Part shown: piece after piece, positions 26,001 to 38,000 of the stretch
Position numbering within the stretch: position 1 is the first letter of the stretch
Layout of the letters: each line of letters opens with the position of its first letter
Source: Siniperca chuatsi
Taxonomy: Eukaryota; Chordata; Actinopteri; Centrarchiformes; Sinipercidae
Direction: 5' to 3'
NCBI RefSeq assembly: GCF_020085105.1
Contig: NC_058062.1
Location: 7,677,945-7,741,944, forward strand
DNA length: 64,000 nt
Notes under the pieces: generated by a model
Database searches by the model: none
What the model was told of the DNA's origin: nothing
Seen by the model: the letters and a program-made list of their open reading frames with translations, nothing else
Made by a program: the position numbers and the translations under genes

Positions 26001-29000
26001 GGATCACCAGGCATTGAGAGCTTTTGAGGGTCTCCTTTTTCAAAAACTTCATTGTCTGGCCTGTGGTGCTGCAGCATTTAGATAACACTTTCTTACCAGG
26101 AAAAAGCTTGTTTGTGACCAGGAATTTCTCATTAGAATCAGTCAGCAGGACCACTTGTGGGGCTTCCTCTTCAGGCTAAGTGGAAGGAAGCTGGAATGGG
26201 CAGAGCTGGTTGTTGGCAACTGGCTGTGTGGATGTATCAGCAGGTGCCAAGGTGTTGTTGGGCTGAATGCAGAGCAAAGAGGGTGGGACAGAGACAAGAC
26301 AGGGGTTTGAGACACTTGTGTCTCAGTACTTGTCATTGTGGGGACTGATGAGAGTTGGTGTGTCAGGTGTCTTTATTCTCAGCATCCTCCTTCACTTTGG
26401 CTAATTGAGCACGGAGCAAACTGGTTTCTTGTTTGGGTGCCTCTAGACTTCCTCTGAGGTCAGATGTCAAGCCTTGGTTGTCTGTCTTTAGCTGCTGGAG
26501 CTCCTCTTTAAGCTGCTGTAGAGTGGTGCCTGGGTGGTCAGACTGCCTGGCTTGGGTCAGCTCTTTGAATCCAGCAAAGTCCAGCTCCAGTAGGGCCATA
26601 CTTTCCTTCAGCTTGTTGGTGGTGCTGGCAGGTGTGGGAGGAGTAGAGATTAACAAGGTGGTGGGGTTCCCTAATGGGCTCTCATTACCTTCACTGTCAG
26701 AGGAGACATTCATCCTCTTGGTGTCCACCTCAGCTTTCAACACGGAAATGCCTCTTGAAAGGACTCCAGGTGTGCTTCATTCCCTTGGACCATGACCTTT
26801 CCTTTGGTGTAGTATGTGATGGTAAGCATAGGATCATCCTTGTCAAGGTGTTCATCTTTACAGATCTTTAATTTGCCTCCTGAGCCAATGCCCTCGCTGG
26901 ATACATATGCATAATTGCTGCACAGTATCTTTCCAGATGTAGATGTAATCAGTGAAGAATATGAGGTTGTTCTTCTTCCTTACGGACACTTACGGAGTGT
27001 CTTCTCCTTGTGTTTCTCCCTAGCTGTTCCACTTTTACATTTAGCAGGGCACTGAATATCCTTGCTCTTTACTCTGAGAGCTGAGCTGTGCTGTGCTGCC
27101 TTCTGATTGGTTTCCATGGCGACGACTTGTTTACTCCAAGAGGAACTAGGCTAACTATTTACTTTGCTAGCTTTTCTAGCCTACGGACAATGGCAAAAAA
27201 CTGAACTATGTACAGTTTACAAGATATATTAATGTTACCAACAAGGATCCTTTAATTTCTTTTTCTCTTCTGTTAGCTTCTTTAATGCAGTTTCTCCTTT
27301 GGAATGTTGGTAACAGTTGCTAGTTAGCTTGACTATTAGCCAGTTGTTTTGATTTTAAAAATATATCCAAAGATGATATTTCCTCTTCTGTTCTTGTTGA
27401 TTAATGGAGTTACCTCTTCTTTGGAGTCCTTTCTGAAGATTATTTCGAAGGTAATTTTGCAAAATGTCCCACTTTTTTAGGTCCAAGTTTGAGAAGTATT
27501 CAGGAGCTCATCTTTGGTGCAGCTGCTCTCATGGAATTCTCACCATTAATAATAGGCACTATTTGAGAGTAATTTCACAGAGGTCAACATGATAAACCAT
27601 AGTATAGACAGGATCAGGTCAACACACACAAAAAGAAAGGAAATGGCTTCTGCAGTAATGTAAGCTGAGTCAAAGTAGATAAGGCTATATTCAGACTCAT
27701 TGATTACTGCTGCCTTCCGTTAGGAGGAGCCCTCCGGAATTATCAGATCAATAATGACATAAATCAGCGGGTGAAGGAGTAGTTAACTAGAGGCCAAATA
27801 TCCTGGGAGGGAGGGCTTGTTTAATTTCCTGAGCAATGAGCCCAGGAGGAGGAGGACATGAAGGAAGGAGGGGTTTGTCACTTGTACCTCACATGCTAGT
27901 TAGACCCAGGAAATAGAGAAAATAAATGATTAATTAGATAAATAAATGTGGAGCGATAACGCCTCTAAACAACCTAATAGACTGGAAATGGGCCTTGGAC
28001 TGACATAACAAAGTCTGAATTTGTCCACAACATTGCCTGACCAGATGTTGAAGTGTAATTGTATGTGGAGGTAGCTGCAAACGTGATCATGATGCATTAA
28101 AGTAGGAAAGAAAGAAGGTTCAGCAGATTTACAGATGTTTTTGGTTTTAACTATCCAAGGCTGTGACCTCTTGAACCGTCTGCCTTCCTCTGACCGGCGT
28201 GAGCTTGGCTGGCTGGGAGTCAGGCCGGCGTCGCTCTGTCATGTTTATTTTAAGTCGCTTGCTCAGCTTGGCGGCCAAAGTGATAAAAGAGAGACGAGCT
28301 GTCCACAGTGGCTTGGTATGTATCAGTGTGTGTTTGTGTGCTTGCGTGCTGCTAGGGAGGGAAAGTGGCAGAACGCTTGAGGACAGATATTCGTGGCACT
28401 TCTTCCATTCCCCCCTGTGTGACCCCCACCTAAGAGTATCAGAGAGACTTGTAGTTGGCATAGTGTCACATGGGGGGTTCACAGCCAACTGTGTGTCTCT
28501 GGGCCAATTAGCTATCCAATGGGAGGGAGTAGTCAGGGCAAGACTTGAGTTAAGAGGGAAGCTGAGTTATTTACATTCTCTTTCTGCTTCTCCACACAGG
28601 CACACTGTCTCAGAGGTGTCTGAAGAGATGAAGAGCCTGATCATTGAGAAGAATAAGATGGGCCTAGAGGAAGACCCTGAACTGCTGGTCAAAGGTGAGT
28701 CTGACTCACACAACAAACACGGCATATAACACCACCATTACTCTGGTCCTCCTTTGACTGAATGCATCTACCTGCTTTGTTCAGTTGTGGTGAACTGAAC
28801 ATAAGCTGATTAATCAGTTAGTCAATCAACAGAAAATTTTGATTAGCATTTAATTATTTAAGCAAAAATGCTAAACATCCAGCTTCTTAAATGCAAGAAT
28901 CTGCTGCTTTTTTATTTTATATTAATGCAAACTGAATACCTTTGTGTTTTGGACTGTCGGTTAGATAACGTCATCGTCTTAGGCCCTTAGAAATTGTAAT

Positions 29001-32000
29001 TGGCATTTTTCACAATTTTTTGATATTTTACAGACTTAACATTTAATAGATCAATCAAAAAACTATCCATAGATTAATCAATAATGTAAATAATCTTTAG
29101 TTGCAACTTTGTCCTTCAGTTAATACTTTGTCCTTCAGTTAATAAATGAGTTCCCTGCAAGGCTAGGTTGGCGCTGTTCATCTCATTAAGTATAGTATAT
29201 ATTTCATTACCCTAATTGTCTCCTAATAAGTACTGTCACAGCTCCATGCTGCGCTGTTGCCCCGTAGCCAACCCCTCTCTGACCACATGTGGCCCACAGC
29301 TGCTCCCACTCTCCCCCCCGCTCTGTGTTCATGTAAGGATAGCTACTGGCATCAGGAGCGCCAACTTGGGTGATGCTATTGAGGAATGATCTCATAAGAT
29401 ATTTCTGTGTGAATTTCTTTTTCTTTTTCTTTCTGCTTGGCCTGCTATTGAAAGGGAGCAGTAATATGCCAGCACTTGGATAAGTTACGTCCTGTTTGGA
29501 ATGGCGGCAGTCATATTGCCTAATTCTGACAGCAGTTACTATGCGCCTTTGGCTAGTGCCCCTCCCTTACTGCTGTCCCCTCTCTGTCCCTGTCTCACTG
29601 TTGGAGGAGAAGATTTTCCCTCCAAAACAGAGGACAGCTACTTTCCTAGGGCCACTGATTATACTGTCACTTGGGATTTCAGCTTTTTCACCACAGCCCC
29701 ATCCTTTAACCAACCACACTATTACAGTTACCATAAGACACCTCAGGGCATTACATAATACCTCTTATTGCTCTATTTGTTGCATAAGGATATATTTTCA
29801 ATAGGTCCTCCATTAGGGCCTTTCTCCTTGTTCAGTATGTTTTTTCAGCAGGACGTCCTGAGTCTATATGACCACCAGTATTCCAGATATAGACTGATGA
29901 TGGGAGGATGAATTGTAATACCCATGGAGTGGTGACAAAAAGAGATGTTAAGACATTGGTTTATTGGCATTCCTTTGTTGATTTACAGTTAAAATCTGCT
30001 CCTCCTTGCATGATGCAGAGCTTCTCATGCTCTGTTTGATCCAAAAAGGGAAAAAAGTTTAATTATGAGTTTGTTGTACATAAATGTAAAGTTCAGGTCC
30101 AATTAATAATTCATAATATTTCAAAGGCAAATCTGTCGTCCTTTTAAAGTGCTTTTTAAAATTCCAAAATATGAATTTATGAACACCCAGCTGACAACAT
30201 TAGCAGACCTAACAATCTTTGGTCACCACAGGACTTTGACAGAGCAAGGTAAATAATATCTATACTGTCATAATTTCTGTCTGATTTTAGACTTTTAACT
30301 TGAAAACTTTGAATATGAAGCCAATCGTATGGCTTTTGGTTCAGGGGCTGACCTGAGAGTTAAAGAGGAAAATGTTTGCCTAAAGTGAAATAGTTTTTTT
30401 GGGAAATGCCAGTATGTGCATGAAACAAATTTTAGATTTGAACTTTGAAGTGAGGTGTCTTTTTATTTGCAGTGCTTATATTTCATTATAATGGAACAAA
30501 CCTTCCGTACTCAGAGTAAGTACCGCCTTGCGGTAAAGAGATGGAAATGCACAGAGAGAGATTGTTTGCTCAATCTGTGTTTAAGGGGGTAGGGCATTGG
30601 GGGTCAGGGTTCACAAATGAAACAAATTAAGGGCGAGCTTTGGCCCCCAGGGGACACATCAGCAGGCCACAGAGATGGGATCCAGATGTGGGACCATGGG
30701 AGGGTTATACAGGGGGGTCCCAGTACTCTGCTGCTCTTTATGTCTCTCTCCTTTTTCGCCTTTCCTTATCACACTGTTTAAAGTTCCCAAAAAGAGCAGC
30801 AACTGCGGGACATCCTATGTCTGTGACAGAGGCGTCAAGGTAGCAGGCATGCCCTTCTCTCCATGTCTCTCACCCAGTCAGCCTGTCTGCCTCCCCCGTC
30901 CCACAACCAGGCTGTCAGCAAACTCAGCCTGACTTACCTCATGGTTTTTATTTATCCATTTCACGTTTTGATGCTGCACCCCTCTGATGTGGTGTTAAGT
31001 ATCTCCAGGGTTTTTGCTTTGGGCTATATTGGGTGGGTTTATGGTGGGTTCAAACCTGCCACTTATATCATATAGAAGCATTGCCCCCCTTCTCTCTCTT
31101 TATTTTTATTTTGAAGTAGCAGTGAGGCAGTGGACGCTTTGCACTGCCTAGGAAAACCACTTTGAGGCAAGGACAAAAACAGGGAGAGAAGAGAAATGAG
31201 GGAGATGAAAGTAAATAGAAAGAGAGTGAGAGCAGAAGGAAGAAGGATGCAGGCAAAATGAGTGCTGACTAACAGGTGGCACACAGCTTGCTAACCACAG
31301 AGGAAGTTGTGATGCTGGTGTGGCGTCATTGCTGTTTTCACAGGGTAGGAAGCTAAAGGTACATTGCCTAATTGTTCCTTTTAAAACCACTCTCAAATAT
31401 GGACGCACAAGCCATATGAACACACATGCACAGCCACCCCACAAGTGGCACACTGCCAGTGTATAGCAGGGCCCTGCCCCCGCAGATGGTCCCACCCTGC
31501 CTAGTATTGGTGCCAGCCTCTTCATCAGACCTCTGGACGAACTATGACCCCCTACAAGCACTCTTCAGTCCTCCTCTGTCTGTTTCTCTCCAGGCAGCAA
31601 CTGGACAGAGCTCTGCCAAACTAGTTTATTTATCTACTTTAAGATTAAATATTTATGAGGGACAATTTGCACACATAGCTGAGAGGGGGGAGAAGAGGTT
31701 CACTGCTGTTTGGGAACAGTGGATCTGGGCTGTTGCTGTCTTTCCAAATACTCAGGACTTTGGGAACACAAGAGTTTTGCATAGTAGAGCCAGGCCTGGC
31801 AAGCCCAATGGGCATGCCTATGAGCTGGCTGAAGGCATGGCTGTTTTACTCTGTTTGTCTCTCTCTGTCACACTGTTCCAGTACACACACATACACTCTC
31901 TCTCTCTCACTCTCTCTTTCTCTCACTCGCTCTCTCTATCTCCTTTTCTCACTCTGTCAACCTTTTAAAGTGGTAACTATGTTGGCTTTAATGCCTATGC

Positions 32001-35000
32001 CATTAGCTGGCTGTATTTTTATCCCCTAGTGTTTACCCCAACAAGGCAGTCACATACAGACTGCGACAAACTTTATGGACAATTACATGCCTTTGGGATT
32101 ATTCTTGTGGAAGACATGGTGCGGCAGCACTGGTTTAGTAGCTCCATGACTAGCCCACCTACCGCCCAGACCTTTCAAGGGAAATGCTTGTCCTGGTGTG
32201 TAGGTACTGTGCAAATAAGGCTTTGTCTTATAGCATAATAAAATGAGTGCCAGAAAGTATTGGTAAAGTCAAACTGAAATGCATTTTCATTATTTGACAA
32301 TTTAGTTGATGCTGGCAAAACAAAAAAAGGGTATAGAGTATATTTCTCAAAGTAATGTATTGGAAAAAGTATTGTTTTGTTATCAATATCGAAACTGGGG
32401 TCTTGGCATGAGTATCAAAACATTTCAAACAATACCCAGCCTCAGTGATGTAGGGGGCTTATATTGGCATGTAGAGCTGCAAGTAATTTGAACCATCAAA
32501 TGGTTGGCATTTTTGCTTTAAAAATGACTTAAACCATGAATCTATTATCAAAATAGATTAATTTTCTGTCATTCGACCAAGTGATTATTTGAATAATTGT
32601 TGCAGTTCAACTGGTATGTATAAGAGCCACAGTGTTATTTAATTTTGAAGTTGAGTTGTCCTATGACACGTGTGTGTATCTTATTTAAAGGGTGGCTGTT
32701 GCGGGAGGTGCGAGGCAACTGGATCAAGCAACGTCGGTACTGGTTCGTGCTGAGCCAGGACTCCCTCGACTACTACAGTGGACCAGAGAAAGGAGCCCGC
32801 AGACTGGGCACTCTGGTCCTCACCAACCTCTGCTCTGTCATCTGGCCAGACAAGCAGACATACAAGGAGACGGGTGAGGGGAACACAGACAGGCTGATGC
32901 ATAACTGACTCATGCTCATGTATACTGGCCTTTAATCTCTGTAGTCCAGTAAGACCTGTGTTAATTCCCTATGTGGTGCAGTGATCACAGACATTTTCAA
33001 AAATTCCTAGGAAGTTGATCTGGGTTTTTTGATATGTAAGTGACGTTTTTTGGTACCTTTTCCCTTCCCATGAGTGCTGTTATTCTGAGTAAGTGGGAAG
33101 CCCCAGCTGTGTTGACGGTTGGTCTAGAAACCTCACAATTGAGTAATCAGCGGGGGCATCTCCTTTCCCTTTCTGGGATGAAAGAAACAAAAGAGAGAGA
33201 ATAAAGTGGAAAGTCTTTGCTGTACGGGAAGAGACACAGAAATGACTTGTCCTTTTTGAGTCTCTGTATTAGTAAAAACTTGTCGCCCTCTGTCTACGTC
33301 TGTCTGTCTGCCTGTTCGTCAATGGAGGGGATTATGTCCTGCTGACTTCACCAAACCACTTAAAATGTCCAAGCCATTGTATAAACCCAAACGCAAACAT
33401 AGTTCTTACTAACTCAATATGCTAGGGGACTTTTCTGGACAGAAGTGCGCTTTCAACAGTGGCTTTGTCCCAAGCTCTGTTGGCTGTTTCACTACTGAAT
33501 AACTTTGTGTTCCTCCTAAGCCACTGAGAAATTTGTCACATAAGAGTTGCATGAAATATTTACTTCCTCTGTGTATTTTCTGCTAGTTACCATGAAATAT
33601 TAGTTCCCTCTACGGGTTCCATCTTCGGCATCATTGACCCTTTAAAGCAGAGTTAATGTAAGGGCACCAAACAGTTTCAAAGTGGGCAATGGCAATACCA
33701 CTATGTCATAATCTCAGTTGTAAAACCTCCTTAATTTTGGGATTGTACTTCACCAAGAACCTAAACAAAAAAGGATGTGGTAACAAGTCATGTAGCAGGA
33801 AAGCCCACTAATAGCCGTGGGGCTGCAGATCAGACCAGGCTGCCTCGGGTATTTCTAATACTTCCTCTGCACAAGGAGAAAGCATGCCTTTTTTCACTTT
33901 TATTGCAGGTTGTCCAAGAGGAGACTCACTGAGGAGTTTAACACTTGTGTCCTAAATCATCTGTAGAATAACTGTTATTGTTTGGTTTTGTCGTGGTCTG
34001 AGGTTCCTCTCAGGCTGACTTTTGATCCTGTGTGAAACCGAGAGAGGAAGTTAGGGAGAGGGAGTCACGCCAGATATGCAGGGTGTCCCGTGCAGAGAAC
34101 ATTTCACTGTTCTCTTCCCCATTTGCTTAGATGAGGTGCAGTTTGAATTTCAAGTGCCAATCACATAAAATGCAATCTTTTTTGTATGTTTCTTTTAGGC
34201 TACTGGAGCATCACAGTATATGGGCGGAAGCACTGCTACAGGCTGTACACCAAGCACTTCAACGAGGCTGTGCACTGGGCATGTGCCATCCAGAAAATCA
34301 TTGATACCAAAGCACCAGTGGAAACACCAACACAGCTCCTGATTCGAGACATCGAGGTGGGCCACACAACAGACACACAAACACATATACACACAGTTTC
34401 CCTCCCCCGCTCTGTTACCATGAAAACCACACAGCCTCATTGGGCCAGGAGTCAAACGTTTCCTCTGCTTGCCTTTCTCTTTTGAATGACCTCATCTTAT
34501 TCCACCACACTGGGACAGGACATAATAACAGACCTGATGCAGAGAGGTCATTTCAAGATAAAGGCAATTCCACTTATTGACTTGAATTTGGATTTGTGGA
34601 ATTTGAAAGGATGCTTTTTGTTTTACCTTCTCATGTGGAAGGAGAATGAAGTATGTTTATAAGGGACAGCCATATTTTTAGACCAAGGGTTGCTAGAGAG
34701 CATGGTGTGCTGGAATCTCATTGAGCAGAGAGATGACTCGTCTTGCATCAGTCTGCCCCTGGGGTGAAGAAAGGGGTAGTTTTGGCAGAGGAGGCAGAGA
34801 AGGGCTTGGCGTGAAGCAGCAGGGCCAGATAAGCAGTCCTTTGCCTGGCCTCCTGTCTCTGTAATCTCCCAACGAGAGTCTCTAATCTCAAAGAAAGTGG
34901 TTAATCTGCTAGCCTCCGTCTGCCCCTGTCTGCTTGGCCAGGAGGGGGCAAGTTTATATTCTGGAGGAACAGAGGGGGCCTGCTTTTAAAGTGCTCCTCA

Positions 35001-38000
35001 TTCATTGTTTTGCTTTTCCCCCCTGAAGAATCGTCCTCAGTCTCTCTCTCTCTCACACTCTCTCTGTCTGTTGCATTCTCTCTCCCTCACCTTTACACAC
35101 AGGCACACTTTCTCAAATAGGCTAGGCATTTTCCCTCTCTAGTGTGAGATTAGGACTGCTGCTGCAAAAATCAAAGAGAGAATGAACAGAAGAGGCTTTG
35201 TGTGAACAGGCCTGCTTGCTTATCTTTAAAGCATAGATTCATGTTCCAGCCACAGACACAAGGGAGAGCAGGGATTGCAGTTTTAGCCTTCTACCTACAG
35301 CCAGAGGCCATGTGTGAAAGAGAGAAAAATGGAGAGAAGATCTGAAGAACATATTAGATGGGTGAACTGCCACACATTCTTAAATCTGCCTCACATTACA
35401 TTTAAAGGATGACTTATTACAACTTGGGTCTGTAATACCAATGTATTTACCAAGTTACTGTAATTGCTAAGATCTGGGAATGCAGTCATTTAACTAAAAT
35501 GAAATCTGATGAAGCAAGAAACACAAGCAGTCAGACGATCTTACAGGTTAGCCAAACTTATTTGGAAGAGCAAACAAAGGCAAACTGTAAAACATTTTTA
35601 CTAAACTGTCCAATGTAAACATCCATCACAGTTAACACAGACGTCCTGGCTCAACTCTGACCTACTGTACTTACAGTAGCTGTGAAAACACACAGTTTTC
35701 CTGTGCAGTTAGGGATTATTAGCGACATTTCAGTTGCACTCAGGTTTGGTTTTACCTTCAAATAAAGTGGTTTAGATAATCTTTAGATAAAATTCCTGGC
35801 TTGTTTACGACCTGTTTTATCATCTGACAGCTTGTGTATCTTGCCTCCACTGACCTTGTTGTAGTCTTGGCAATGTTGCTGTATTACCAGATCTTAGCAA
35901 TTACTTCGGTGAGCACAATGTTATCATAACTGGTAGAAATGATGGACAAAACTGTAAAAACAAGACTGAAGTTGTAATAAACGACAACTGTCCTTATAAG
36001 TAAAAGTTCAACATTTTGGGAAATATGCTTGTTGGCTTATGTTATATCTCGTTTGTTTAATCCGTACAAAAACCGAAGTGTAAAAACGACAACTCACGTT
36101 TTGTGGGAGGTTAAGTGCTGGACTATTTCTTGGCCAGGACCAGGTCCCAGCCAAGAAATAGTCTGGAACATAACCCCCTGTAAAACGGCGAGTTGTCATT
36201 TTTACATTTTTTTTAATTAGTGAGTTTTTGAGGTGCAGGTAGGCGGATTTTGTTACCTTTGGATTCCAGTCTTTGTGCTAGTGTTAAGCTAAGTTAGTTG
36301 GCTGCTAGCTGTATCTTCATATCTACCGTGCAGACTTAAGAGTGTATCAATCTTCTCATCTGGCTTTTGGCAAGAAAGAGAATGAGTATATATCCCAAAA
36401 TGTTAAACTGTGTCAGGGGAAGACCGAAGGGAATAAGAGACAGCCTATTGGCCTAACCATGTATGTACCGTGTATGAATATCATCTGGGATTTTGTGCTG
36501 CATCCCACTGTTTATGGTCCACAGAATAGCATCTTATTCCCACATTTCAAACAGACAAGCCTGTCACCAGTGTGCACCAAACACTTCAGAAGAATGTGTC
36601 AACTTTGCCCCACTAAGGAGGGGTGAAAGCAGGCTTGTCTTGTAGCCAGAGAGAAAGGGTGGCTGGTTTGGGGGGGTTGCAGAGGCAGAAGAGAGCCAGA
36701 GCAGTGGCAACGTTACTAATGAGCAACAGGTGCTGGAGGGCAGTAGCGCGGAAGCCATCTGTACTGCTCGAAGGCATCTATCCACATAGGCAGCGAAAGA
36801 CACAAACACACGCACACTAAACTCATTGACATCAGCAGATAAAATATAATGTGTCAGTCATGCTTGTGTGGTTTGCTGGGTCATCACTTGACCTTCCTGC
36901 TGCTTTGAAAGTTGCCAGAGCTGAATTGTGACCCTGGTCAAATTGACCCCAGGCACCCCTGATAGACAAACACGAACACACCCCTCAATCGCCCACTCAC
37001 TGACTTGCTTCCAGGTTGGCTGCAGGCATACTGAAGGCATATGAAAGTTTGTTCTTTACTGCATCTATTGATATTAATATTATCATCACATCGTTTTTTC
37101 ACTTGTGTACTTTAGGAGAATAAGTTCAACCCAGAGGTAGTGGAGCACATCTACCAGCACAATCCCATCCTTAAGTACACCCAGGGCCCCCTGTATGCTC
37201 CTCTGCTGCCCTTCCCCTATGGCAGCTTGGAGCACACATGTAAGTAGTTAACATGTACACATCATACATTATCAAAGGAACAATGTCTGAAGTTGCAGGT
37301 AAAAATTATGATAATGGTAAACATAATTTGTACAGACTACAAAGTGTTTGAAATTCATATCATTGAGATCATAAAACCAGTAGGTTCAGATCTCAGTGTT
37401 GATGGCTGAGTCTTTCGTGAAGCCGTTAATATATAACAAATCTTGTTATAATAATATGGACTATATTAATTATTTATGCTACCTAATAGAAACTGCACAC
37501 TCAAGCCTGTATGTATGTACAGTTAGCAACCATTTTCTGTAACTACCGTTCGAGGGCTTTATTGTGAATTGGAAAGAAGCAGTTTAACCTCTTTGATTAC
37601 TCTGCTGTTTGAATTGCTAAGAGGCAGCATTTTGCACAATGCAATGTAGGTCACTATAACAACAACCTTTCTTGGCTTGGCTGTTTCATTAAAACAAGTG
37701 CAAACCACAAAATATAAAGATAAAAAAATAGACAGTAAGAACAATAAATGAAATTATTATTACAGCTTATATGTCTGCTGCAGCTCAATGATGTTTGCAT
37801 AACAAAATGTTAGCATCATACAGACAGGTAAAAAATGGAGACAACAAGAAGAAATTAAAAATTCAACACATTGCAACGCTCCTCTTCCGCATTTCTCCAG
37901 ACCACAGCGGGAAAGGCTACGGCTCAGTGCGTGAGGAGGCTGTGAAGCTATTCAACTGCCTGCAGCAGCTGGAGTCCGCGAGGGAGCCCGTTCCCATCAT

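Larger units (their letters stand above)
22985..27060 (-). mobile_element. Decayed non-LTR retrotransposon (LINE) encoding esterase, endonuclease and reverse transcriptase
   Basis: Reading 5' to 3' on the minus strand, recognisable segments follow in the usual LINE order. First comes an ORF1-like region (about 27000-26363) with a coiled coil (LQQLKEELQQLKTDNQGL). Next is an SGNH/GDSL-like esterase (26154-25660) with DSN and HTGTND blocks. Then the C-terminus of an apurinic-type endonuclease (25431-25135), a basic linker (25196-24651), and a reverse transcriptase with GVRQGCNLS (about 23911-23940) and YADD (23798-23809). Last is a Cys/His-type tail (23401-23020, HFLLQC). The minus-strand 3' end reads CCAATAAAGCCCAATTCAAT, like LINE tails common in fish. 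It is interrupted by stops and frameshifts and so not active. The esterase-bearing architecture fits the CR1/L2-like or I-like groups; the clade is not assigned. Both outer boundaries are approximate. Confidence 0.85.
15706..28599 (+). other. plekhh3: plekhh3 intron 2 (12.9 kb)
   Basis: This is the largest intron of the gene. It lies between the exon encoding EVTVSQP and the exon preceding the PH domain. It holds the antisense non-LTR retrotransposon (22985-27060), an AAT-rich run (19459-19494) and otherwise unremarkable AT-rich sequence. No nested gene is recognised. Confidence 0.7.
28695..32690 (+). other. plekhh3: plekhh3 intron 3
   Basis: A 4-kb intron containing two copies of one MITE family (28808-29107 and 32473-32608), a 19-bp tandem duplication (29106-29143) and a CT-rich run (31895-31945). 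No nested coding exon is recognised. Confidence 0.6.

Noticed and set aside
28199..28729. 176-codon plus-strand frame overlapping plekhh3 exon 3
   Set aside because: Most of it is intron. The acceptor at 28599 and phase with exon 2 show that only 28600-28694 is coding; the frame happens to run through.
31426..31968. 180-codon frame in plekhh3 intron 3
   Set aside because: The C-terminal part is a CT-repeat artefact and the rest resembles nothing known.
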